A DNA stretch of 64,000 nucleotides from NCBI RefSeq assembly GCF_001040945.1, contig NZ_CP011930.1, positions 2,333,704 through 2,397,703 on the forward strand, written 5' to 3'. The notes under the pieces are model-generated. The model searched no databases and was not told the origin of the DNA. It worked only from the letters and a program-made list of their open reading frames with translations. Both the position numbers and the translations under genes were made by a program. Source of the stretch: Herbaspirillum seropedicae. GTDB taxonomy: Bacteria > Pseudomonadota > Gammaproteobacteria > Burkholderiales > Burkholderiaceae_D. Shown piece by piece: positions 24,969 through 32,005 of this stretch; the stretch's first letter is position 1; the number at the start of each line of letters is the position of its first letter.

Positions 24969-25622
24969 ATGAGCACCCGCCGCGATCCTGCCGCCGCTAC
25001 GCTGGAGCATTACAGCAGCCATGCCGAAAGCTTTCGCGAGGGCACCTGGGATCATGACGTCAGTCAGAACATGGCGGCGCTGCTGGACGCCCTGAGCGCC
25101 AGGCCAGGTGCTGCCGGACAGGGACCGTTCACGATCCTCGACTTCGGCTGCGGTCCTGGACGCGACCTGATCGAATTCACCCGGCGCGGTCATGTGGCGG
25201 TGGGCCTGGACGGTACCGCCGAATTCGTCGAGATGGCGCGTGCGGCCAGCGGTTGCGAGGTCTTGCATCAGGATTTCCTGAAGCTGGAGCTGCCGCAGCA
25301 GCACTTCGACGGCATCTTCGCCAATGCCTCCTTGTTCCATGTGCCGTCAGCGGAGCTGCCGCGTGTACTGGGGCAATTGCGCGCCAGCCTCAAGCCCGGC
25401 GGCATCCTCTTCAGCTCCAATCCGCGGGGTGGCGATCTGGAGGGCTGGAGCGGTCCGCGCTATGGCGTCTGGCATAGCCTGGAAGGCTGGCGCGGTTACC
25501 TGGAGCCAGCAGGATTCATTGAATTGCGGCATTATTACCGCCCCGACGGGTTGCCGCGCGAGCAGCAGCCGTGGCTGGCCAGCGTCTGGCAAAAGACGGA
25601 AGACCCGCGCCAAGCGGGCTGA
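24969..25622 (+). CDS. Class I SAM-dependent methyltransferase
   Basis: 217 residues from ATG 24969, one base after the moaD stop, so it is probably translated from the moaD message. Motif I is ILDFGCGPGRDLIEFTRRGH (about residues 56-75), followed by GLDGTAEFVEMAR and LKPGGILFSSNPRGGD. The substrate is unknown; methyltransferases of this 'type 11' form act on small molecules, quinones or proteins. It is one of two genes splitting moaD from moaE. No membrane segment. Confidence 0.85.
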   Translation: MSTRRDPAAATLEHYSSHAESFREGTWDHDVSQNMAALLDALSARPGAAGQGPFTILDFGCGPGRDLIEFTRRGHVAVGLDGTAEFVEMARAASGCEVLHQDFLKLELPQQHFDGIFANASLFHVPSAELPRVLGQLRASLKPGGILFSSNPRGGDLEGWSGPRYGVWHSLEGWRGYLEPAGFIELRHYYRPDGLPREQQPWLASVWQKTEDPRQAG

Positions 25623-25753
25623 ACCAAACATTCGGAAATCCGGATTCTTTGGGAGGAGACACGGCCTGCGCCAAACAGGCCGGCGGAGGGGGTGCACAAG
25701 ACATCGTTCAATGAAGCGATGCGCATTCATCCACACCTGAAGAAGGAACCATC

Positions 25754-27124
25754 TTGATTTCGACTCATCTGGCCGCCTGGGCGGCCCAGGACACCCAGTT
25801 GCTGCTGGTGACGCTGACCGCACTGGTCACCATCGTGGTGCTGATCAGTTTCCTGTCCATCGCACCTTTCCTCTCCATCCTCATCGGCACCTTCGTGGCT
25901 GGCATCGGCGCCGGCCTGCCGCTGGAAGACATCGCCAAGGCCTTCAGCAAGGGCGCCGGCAGCCTGCTCGGCGAAGCCGGCATCATCATCGCCCTGGGCG
26001 CCATGCTGGGTGCGCTCATGGCCGAATCCGGCGCGGCCGACCGCATCGTCAACACCCTGCTGCGTTATGCGCGCGGCAGCTTCATCCCCTGGATGATGGC
26101 GCTGGTGGCGCTGGTGGTGGGTCTGCCGCTGTTCTTCGAGGTCGGGCTGGTGATGATGGCGCCGATCATCTTCGTCATGGCGCGCCGCTCGGAACTGCCC
26201 ATCATGCGCGTGGCCATTCCGGCGCTGGCGGGCATGACGACCCTGCACGCATTGCTGCCGCCGCATCCGGGCCCGCTGATCGCCGTCTCGGCCTTGCATG
26301 CGGATCTGGGGACGACCATGCTGCTGGGCTTCATCGTGGCCATTCCTGCGGTGATCATCGCCGGTCCCCTGTATGGCAACTTCATCGCGCCGCGCCTGAA
26401 TCTGGCCGAGCCAGACCAGATCGGCAAACTGTTCAGCGCACGTGAAGGGCAGTCGCAACCCAGCTTCCTGGTGGCGCTGGTGACCATCCTGCTGCCGGTG
26501 GTGCTGATGCTGGGCCGCACCGTGGCGCGCATCTGGGTCACGCCCAAGACCGAGCTCTTCGAGATGCTCAATTTCTTTGGCGAACCCATCATCGCGCTGA
26601 CCGTGACGGTGCTCTTCGCCGTGGTCGTGCTGGGCTGGGGCCAGGGCAGCAGCCGCTTCGAGGTCGGCGCGACGCTGCGCCGCGCCTTGCCGCCGATCGC
26701 CGGCCTGCTGCTGACCATCGGCGCCGGTGGCGGCCTGAAGCAGACCCTGCTGTCAGCCGGCATCAGCGACACCATCACCAAGATCGCCGATGGCACCCAC
26801 ATGCCGCTGATCCTGCTGGCCTGGATCATCGCCGTGGCGCTGCGCCAGGCCACCGGTTCGGCCACCGTCGCCACCACGGCCACTGCGGGCATCGTCGCGC
26901 CCCTGGTGGCGGGTTTGTCGGCCACGCACAATTCCTTGATGGCGCTGGCCATCGGTGCGGGTTCGGTGTTCTTCTGCCACGTCAATGACGCCGGCTTCTG
27001 GATGGTCAAGGAATACTTCGGGCTGAACCTGAAGCAGACGCTGGCCACCTGGTCGGTCATCCAGACCCTGGTGTCGGTGATCGGCCTGGGCATGACGCTG
27101 GTGCTATGGGGGCTGCTGGTCTGA
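25754..27124 (+). CDS. GntP-family gluconate:H+ symporter
   Basis: 456 residues with about 12 hydrophobic segments. Family signatures include PFLSILIGTFVAGIGAGLPL near residue 35, GLPLFFEVGLVMMAPIIFVM near residue 120 and ATGSATVATTATAGIVAPLV near residue 375. GntP proteins import gluconate or related sugar acids (or glycerate) with protons. The start is TTG 25754, chosen because AAGAAGGA lies 6 bp upstream and no ATG fits. No gluconate kinase or GntR regulator is nearby, so the substrate is open. A hairpin (27129-27148) follows. Confidence 0.9.
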   Translation: MISTHLAAWAAQDTQLLLVTLTALVTIVVLISFLSIAPFLSILIGTFVAGIGAGLPLEDIAKAFSKGAGSLLGEAGIIIALGAMLGALMAESGAADRIVNTLLRYARGSFIPWMMALVALVVGLPLFFEVGLVMMAPIIFVMARRSELPIMRVAIPALAGMTTLHALLPPHPGPLIAVSALHADLGTTMLLGFIVAIPAVIIAGPLYGNFIAPRLNLAEPDQIGKLFSAREGQSQPSFLVALVTILLPVVLMLGRTVARIWVTPKTELFEMLNFFGEPIIALTVTVLFAVVVLGWGQGSSRFEVGATLRRALPPIAGLLLTIGAGGGLKQTLLSAGISDTITKIADGTHMPLILLAWIIAVALRQATGSATVATTATAGIVAPLVAGLSATHNSLMALAIGAGSVFFCHVNDAGFWMVKEYFGLNLKQTLATWSVIQTLVSVIGLGMTLVLWGLLV

Positions 27125-27128
27125 TCCT

Positions 27129-27148
27129 GGCCTGCTCGCGGGCAGGCC
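27129..27148 (+). terminator. Hairpin after the GntP gene
   Basis: GGCCTGC and GCAGGCC form a 7-bp GC stem with a 6-nt loop, 5 bp past the stop. There is no T-tract, so it may only be a weak terminator before the moaE promoter. Confidence 0.45.
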
Positions 27149-27153
27149 TGCGC

Positions 27154-27162
27154 TGGTAGAAT
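27154..27162 (+). promoter_or_regulatory. Candidate extended -10 promoter for moaE
   Basis: TGGTAGAAT is an extended -10 (TGN-TAGAAT), 31 bp before the moaE ATG. It supports independent transcription of moaE after the inserted permease gene. Confidence 0.45.
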
Positions 27163-27192
27163 CGCAGCCTGCATTTCTTTTTCTGACCAGCC

Positions 27193-27645
27193 ATGCCCGT
27201 CCGCGTCCAGACTGCCGATTTCGATCTTTCCACTGAAGTGGCGCAGTTGCGCCTGTCCAATCCGCGGGTCGGAGCGGTGGTCAGTTTCGTCGGGACCGTA
27301 CGCGATCTCAACGAGGGGGCAGCGGTTTCCGAGATGGAGCTGGAACATTACCCGGCCATGACCGAACGCGCCCTGGAGCAGATCGTCGCGCAGGCCAAGG
27401 CGCGCTGGCCCATCTTCGATGCGCTGGTGATCCATCGCGTCGGCCCCTTGCTGCCGCGCGAGCAGATCGTGCTGGTGGCGGTGACCTCGCCCCATCGCGG
27501 CGAAGCCTTTGCGGCCTGCGAGTTCATCATGGATTACCTCAAGACCCAGGCGCCGTTCTGGAAGAAAGAGCAGACGCCGCAAGGCGAGCGCTGGGTCGAC
27601 GCCCGCGAGAGCGACGACACTGCGCTGGCCAAGTGGTCACAATAA
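27193..27645 (+). CDS. moaE: MoaE, molybdopterin synthase catalytic subunit
   Basis: 150 residues. Signatures are NPRVGAVVSFVGTVRDLNEG, MELEHYPAMTERAL, VIHRVGPLLPREQIVLVAVT and HRGEAFAACEFIMDYLKTQA, with the catalytic Lys in PFWKKEQTPQGERWVDAR. With MoaD it converts precursor Z to molybdopterin. It is cut off from moaD by a methyltransferase and a GntP permease, and appears to have its own promoter. Confidence 0.96.
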   Translation: MPVRVQTADFDLSTEVAQLRLSNPRVGAVVSFVGTVRDLNEGAAVSEMELEHYPAMTERALEQIVAQAKARWPIFDALVIHRVGPLLPREQIVLVAVTSPHRGEAFAACEFIMDYLKTQAPFWKKEQTPQGERWVDARESDDTALAKWSQ

Positions 27646-27709
27646 GGCGCGGCCGCCCGGGACGCTGATCGGGCGCACCGCCATCAACGGCACACAAGGG
27701 GAGCTCGTC

Positions 27710-29056
27710 TTGCCATTCACTTTCCGTTTTCCCCGCATCCCGGGTTTGCCCACCACGGCCACGGCGCCGTTCTGTCCTTCCGAAGTCGCCGGCACGGTCC
27801 AGGTGCCGCGTGGCGCGTCGGTCTGGCAGAAGCTGCGCATCTATGTCGGCCCGGGGCTGCTGGTCTCGATCGGTTACATGGACCCCGGCAACTGGGCCAC
27901 CTCCATCCAGGCCGGCGCGCAGTTCGGTTACCAGTTGCTGTTCGTGGTGATGCTCTCCAGCCTGGCGGCCATCGTGCTGCAATGCCTATGCGCCCGGCTG
28001 GGCATCGCTACCGGCAAGGACCTGGCGGTGCATTCGCGCGAGCATTATCCGCCGGCGGTGGGCAAGGGCATGTGGGTGCTGGCCGAACTCTCTATCATCG
28101 CCTGCGACCTGGCTGAGGTGCTGGGCTGTGCGCTGGCCTTCAATCTGCTGCTGGGCGTGTCGTTGCCGGTGGGGGTGTTGCTGACTGCGCTCGATACCCT
28201 GATCGTGCTGGGTTTGAAGGGCAGGGGATTCCGCCAGGTCGAGGCCATCATACTGGGGCTGGTCATCACCATCGCCGCCTGTCTGCTGGCGCAACTGGCC
28301 TTCGTCAAGGCGGACTGGCACGAAGTGATGCAGGGCTTCGTTCCCTCCCTGCAGGCCATCTCCAGCCGTGAGCCGCTGTACCTGGCCATCGGCATCATCG
28401 GCGCCACCGTGATGCCGCACAACCTCTACCTGCATTCCTCCATCGTCCAGACCCGCAGCGTGCAGCGCGATCCGGCGTCGTTGCTGGAGGCAGTGCGCTA
28501 TACGCGGGTCGATACCACGGTGTCGCTCTTGATCGCCATGGTCATCAACGCCACCATCCTGATCCTGGCCGCTGCGGCCTTCCACAAGAGCGGCAATACC
28601 CAGGTGGCCGAGCTGGATGAGGCCTACCACCTGCTGGACCCCATCACCGGCTCAGCCATGGCGGCCATCCTCTTTGGCGTGGGTCTGTTTGCGTCGGGGC
28701 AGAGTTCGACCTTCACCGGCACCATTGCCGGACAGGTCATCATGGAAGGCTTCCTCAAGCTGAAGATTCCCTGCTGGCAGCGTCGCGTCATCACGCGTGC
28801 ACTCGCTTTGGTGCCGGCGCTGATCGGCGTGCTCACGCTGGGGCCGCACTCGGTGGGCAAGCTGCTGGTGGCCAGTCAGGTGGTCCTGTCGCTGCAATTG
28901 CCCTTTGCCATGTATCCGCTGATCCGTCTGACCAGCCGCCGCGATCTGATGGGCGATCTGGTCAATCGCTGGTGGGTCAGCGGCTTGGCGTGGGTGCTGT
29001 TCGCGGCCATTTCAGCGGCCAATGTGTGGCTGGTCTGGCAGGTGTTTGCAGACTAG
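27710..29056 (+). CDS. mntH: Nramp-family divalent metal (Mn2+/Fe2+) transporter
   Basis: 448 residues from TTG 27710, which has AAGGGGAG 6 bp upstream; the frame is open further but overlaps moaE. About 11 hydrophobic segments. The metal-binding motif DPGN is in IGYMDPGNWATSIQAG near residue 60, and the second one is in GATVMPHNLYLHSSIVQTRS (the MPH motif). MntH proteins import Mn2+ with protons at the inner membrane. I saw no clear MntR or Fur site in the short gap upstream. Confidence 0.92.
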   Translation: MPFTFRFPRIPGLPTTATAPFCPSEVAGTVQVPRGASVWQKLRIYVGPGLLVSIGYMDPGNWATSIQAGAQFGYQLLFVVMLSSLAAIVLQCLCARLGIATGKDLAVHSREHYPPAVGKGMWVLAELSIIACDLAEVLGCALAFNLLLGVSLPVGVLLTALDTLIVLGLKGRGFRQVEAIILGLVITIAACLLAQLAFVKADWHEVMQGFVPSLQAISSREPLYLAIGIIGATVMPHNLYLHSSIVQTRSVQRDPASLLEAVRYTRVDTTVSLLIAMVINATILILAAAAFHKSGNTQVAELDEAYHLLDPITGSAMAAILFGVGLFASGQSSTFTGTIAGQVIMEGFLKLKIPCWQRRVITRALALVPALIGVLTLGPHSVGKLLVASQVVLSLQLPFAMYPLIRLTSRRDLMGDLVNRWWVSGLAWVLFAAISAANVWLVWQVFAD

Positions 29057-29079
29057 CGCCTGCATTACTTTCACATCAA

Positions 29080-29121
29080 ACTATCATTATTGATCTGGAT
29101 TTTGCCGGTAATAATGATAGT
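29080..29121. promoter_or_regulatory. 12-bp inverted repeat, probable operator of the hipAB pair
   Basis: ACTATCATTATT (29080-29091) is the exact reverse complement of AATAATGATAGT (29110-29121). The arms are 18 bp apart, so their centres are 30 bp (about three helical turns) apart on one face of the helix. The second arm ends 11 bp before the hipA ATG and overlaps the promoter region (TTGATC at 29090). HipB-type antitoxins typically repress their own operon from such sites. Confidence 0.75.
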
Positions 29122-29132
29122 ATGGTGTGTAT

Positions 29133-30422
29133 ATGAAGACCTCCTGCACACTTGAAGTTCATATCGACGGTGCCTGGCGCCAGGCTGGCGGCTTGGCGCT
29201 GACCGCAGCTGTCGAGCAGGGCATGGCAGCATCGACTTTCTTCGCCTATGAAACCGTACATGCCATCGATTACCTGGGCCGGCGGGATGCTGCTGCCTTG
29301 TCGGTGAACCTGCCGGTGGCGCTGGACAACCTGAGCGAACCGCGCTGGCCGGCCTTCCTGATCGACCTCTTGCCTCAGGGGTATGGCCGCGCCGAGCTGT
29401 TGCGGCAGCTGGGTCTGGATGAACGGACCGAAGCCAGCGCCGATTGGCCGCTGCTGTGTGCCGGCGCGGGCAACCCCATCGGCAATATCCGCGTGCTGGA
29501 AGCCTGGGAATGGGTGCAGGCGCGCAGTGCGCCGCAGTTGCGTGGCTTCGCCATGGAAGAGATCGCTGCGCGTTCGGAAGACTTCAACGAATATCTGGCG
29601 CAGCACGGCCTGTTCCTGGCGGGGTCGTCGGGGGTACAGGGCGAGTGGCCCAAGATCCTGCTGACCCGCGCCCGTGACGGCTTGTTCTACCTGGACCACG
29701 CCTTGCCCGATGAACTGGCCGAACGCCATTACATCGTCAAGTTCGGGCGCGGGCCCGATCCCGACCTGGCCGACATTCTGCGCTTGGAGGCTCCCTACAT
29801 GCAGATGGCTGCTCGTCTGGGCCTGCACGTCCACGCGCCGCTGGAACTGCACGGCAAGGCCTTGTTCATTCCCCGTTTTGACCGTGAAGTGCGGGGCACG
29901 CAGGTGCTACGCCATGCGCAGGAAAGCATCGCCTCCCTGTGCGGCGTCACCGGCTTTGCGGCCATGCCCACCCACAATGCCGTCTGTGCACGGCTAGGGG
30001 AGGTCGCCACCGATCCGGTGACGGAGATCATCGAATACCTGAAGCGCGACATCGCCAACATTGTCCTGCGCAACAAGGACAATCACGCCCGCAACACTGC
30101 GATCCGGCGCGATGCACAGGGGCGTGTCGGTCTGACGCCACTGTTCGACTTTGCGCCCATGTGGCTGCATCCGGACGGTATTGCACGCCGCATGCGCTGG
30201 GAGCGCGATGACGGCGGTTCCCCGCAATGGGCCAGCGCCATCGCGCAGGCATGCGAGGCAGCGCAGATCGACCCGGGACCGGTGAAGTCGGCCGTGCGCG
30301 AGATGGCATTGCCATTGGCCGATCTGTTGGACTATGGCCGCAGCCTGGGAATCGAATCCAACTTCCTTGACCCGTTGGCGGCCACCGTGGCGCAGGTACG
30401 GGCGCAGCTGGAGGCGCTCTGA
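29133..30422 (+). CDS. HipA-family Ser/Thr kinase toxin
   Basis: 429 residues from ATG 29133. HipA features in order: an N-terminal subdomain, a glycine-rich loop (LAGSSGVQGEWPKILL, near residue 165), the ATP-binding Lys in HYIVKFGRG, RFDRE, the catalytic loop RNKDNHARNTAI near residue 315 and the metal-binding Asp in LFDFAPMW. All kinase residues look intact, so it is probably active. HipA toxins phosphorylate aminoacyl-tRNA synthetases and cause growth arrest. The antitoxin gene follows with no gap, the reverse of the E. coli hipBA order. An inverted-repeat operator lies just upstream. Confidence 0.9.
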   Translation: MKTSCTLEVHIDGAWRQAGGLALTAAVEQGMAASTFFAYETVHAIDYLGRRDAAALSVNLPVALDNLSEPRWPAFLIDLLPQGYGRAELLRQLGLDERTEASADWPLLCAGAGNPIGNIRVLEAWEWVQARSAPQLRGFAMEEIAARSEDFNEYLAQHGLFLAGSSGVQGEWPKILLTRARDGLFYLDHALPDELAERHYIVKFGRGPDPDLADILRLEAPYMQMAARLGLHVHAPLELHGKALFIPRFDREVRGTQVLRHAQESIASLCGVTGFAAMPTHNAVCARLGEVATDPVTEIIEYLKRDIANIVLRNKDNHARNTAIRRDAQGRVGLTPLFDFAPMWLHPDGIARRMRWERDDGGSPQWASAIAQACEAAQIDPGPVKSAVREMALPLADLLDYGRSLGIESNFLDPLAATVAQVRAQLEAL

Positions 30423-30710
30423 ATGGACAAGCGCTTCAAGCCCCTGAGCGCCATCGAGCAAATGGAAGAGCGGCGCGCGCTCTTCGATGAGCTGGCGGCC
30501 CATCCGACCTTGCCGGTCCCGGCCGTGGTCCGCAAGATCCGCACCACCTTGCGCCTGACCATCGCCGAATACGCCAAGCTGTGCGGCGTCTCGGCCCGCA
30601 CGCTGCAAGACATCGAACGGGGTGAATCCAGCCCTACGCTGGCCACCGCCGACAAGCTGCTCAAGCCGGTGGGCATGAGCGTGGGCGCCGTGGTACGCAA
30701 GCGCCCATGA
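30423..30710 (+). CDS. HipB-like Xre-family antitoxin
   Basis: 95 residues. An Xre helix-turn-helix covers about residues 35-80 (IRTTLRLTIAEYAKLCGVSA, then RTLQDIERGESSPTLATADK). The ATG directly follows the hipA stop (TGAATG), so translation is probably coupled. The N-terminal 30 residues are helical and Glu/Arg rich and may mediate dimer or toxin contacts. It is expected to neutralise the HipA kinase and repress the operon through the repeats at 29080-29121. A terminator follows. Confidence 0.88.
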   Translation: MDKRFKPLSAIEQMEERRALFDELAAHPTLPVPAVVRKIRTTLRLTIAEYAKLCGVSARTLQDIERGESSPTLATADKLLKPVGMSVGAVVRKRP

Positions 30711-30713
30711 AAA

Positions 30714-30737
30714 AGGCGACCTGCTGCCAGGTCGCCT
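30714..30737. terminator. Bidirectional terminator, hipAB / efflux operon
   Basis: AGGCGACCTG and CAGGTCGCCT form a perfect 10-bp stem with a 4-nt loop. The minus strand continues TTTTTCATG, so it best fits the end of the efflux operon, but it also follows the antitoxin gene. Confidence 0.85.
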
Positions 30738-30764
30738 CATTTCTCCATCTCATCCTTCAGAGCA

Positions 30765-31739
30765 TCAGTTCTTGGCCACCGCCGGCTGCTTGCCGCTACC
30801 CGGTTCCAACACCACCGTGCAAGTCAGCCCCGAGGCCAGCAGCACGTTCTCCGGCACCTTGTCGAGCTGGATGCGCACCGGGATGCGCTGGGCCAGGCGC
30901 ACCCAGTTGAAGGTCGGGTTCACATCGGCAGTCAACTCGCGGCTTTGCGGATTGTCGCGGTCGTAGATGCCGCGGGCGATGCTGTCGACGTGGCCTTCCA
31001 TGGAAGCGCCGTTGATCAGCTGGATCCTGGCCCGGTCGCCGATGGACAACAACGGCAGCTTGGTCTCTTCGAAGTAGGCATAGACCCAGAAGGAGTGGCT
31101 GTCGATCACCGCGATCTTGGCCGCGCCGGCTGCCGCATAGTCGCCACGGCGCACGTTCAGGTTGGTGATGTAGCCATCCACCGGCGAGAAGACCTTGGTG
31201 CGCTCCAGGTTCAGCCTGGCGGTATCGCGCTGCGACAGGGCGGCCTGGTATTGCGCCTGGGCGCCTTGCAGCTGGGCCTGGGCGGCTTCCAGTTGGGCTT
31301 GCGAGGCGGTGACCTGGCTGCCGGCGTCTTCACGGGCTTCGCGCGAGACCACCAGCGCATCGACATCAGCACGGCGGCGGGCCTGGGCGCGGCGCATGTT
31401 CAGGTCGGCGCGACGGGCTTCCACTTCAGCGCGGCGCACGTCCAGCTCGGCCTTGCGGGCGGTGACGGCGGCTTCTGCCTGCTGCAGCGCCAGCGTGTAG
31501 CGGGCCGGGTCGATTTCCATGAGCAGGTCGCCTTTCTTGACCAGCTGGTTGTCGCGCACCGGCAGGGCTACGACCTGGCCTGAGACGTCGGGAGCGATGT
31601 TGACCACTTCGGCACGTACGCGGCCGTCGCGGGTCCAGGGCGAATGCATGTAGTGCTGCCACAGGCTCCAGGCCAGCAGGATGGCCAGCAGGAAGATGGC
31701 CGTGGTGATGAGAACGCGGAAGATCGATTTGACCGACAT
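30765..31739 (-). CDS. HlyD/EmrA-type membrane fusion protein of a FUSC efflux system
   Basis: 324 residues: an N-terminal membrane anchor (VLITTAIFLLAILLAWSLW), then the biotinyl/lipoyl half-motifs (NIAPDVSGQVVALPVRDNQL), a long Ala/Arg-rich coiled coil (about residues 95-185) and a beta-barrel (FSPVDGYITNLNVRRGDYAA). It bridges the inner-membrane pump and the outer-membrane channel across the periplasm, as AaeA does for aromatic acids. It is the last gene of the operon, 65 bp after the DUF1656 gene. Confidence 0.9.
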   Translation of the reverse strand: MSVKSIFRVLITTAIFLLAILLAWSLWQHYMHSPWTRDGRVRAEVVNIAPDVSGQVVALPVRDNQLVKKGDLLMEIDPARYTLALQQAEAAVTARKAELDVRRAEVEARRADLNMRRAQARRRADVDALVVSREAREDAGSQVTASQAQLEAAQAQLQGAQAQYQAALSQRDTARLNLERTKVFSPVDGYITNLNVRRGDYAAAGAAKIAVIDSHSFWVYAYFEETKLPLLSIGDRARIQLINGASMEGHVDSIARGIYDRDNPQSRELTADVNPTFNWVRLAQRIPVRIQLDKVPENVLLASGLTCTVVLEPGSGKQPAVAKN

Positions 31740-31804
31740 GATGAACTACTCCTGAATGTTGCTTTATCTTTTCGTAAGGGATGGGTGCGCAAGGGCCCCG
31801 CAGG

Positions 31805-32005
31805 CTAGCGATACACCGCCAGGCCCAGCAAGGCCGCCAGGCAGACGAACAGGCTGACCCGGAACAGCGCCGGATGCCAGGTCAGCGCGTAGAAGCCCAG
31901 GCGCACCAGCACCCGGTCTGCCAGCATGGCCAGCACGGCAGCCACCACCGCCAGCAGCAGGACGGTCGGAATATAGGCGTCGAAGAAGGAAATCTCACGT
32001 GGCAT
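31805..32005 (-). CDS. DUF1656 small membrane protein (AaeX-like)
   Basis: 66 residues from ATG 32005 (MPREISFFDAYIPTVLLLAV), with two hydrophobic segments. These small proteins are constant companions of FUSC and HlyD efflux partners; the exact role is unknown. The start overlaps the end of the FUSC gene by 11 bp, so it is translationally coupled. The frame upstream of 32005 is open but conflicts with the overlap. Confidence 0.88.
   Translation of the reverse strand: MPREISFFDAYIPTVLLLAVVAAVLAMLADRVLVRLGFYALTWHPALFRVSLFVCLAALLGLAVYR

Noticed and set aside
25623..25753. Possible small gene between the methyltransferase and GntP genes
   Set aside because: Only the GntP ribosome site and short frames are present; no independent coding signal.
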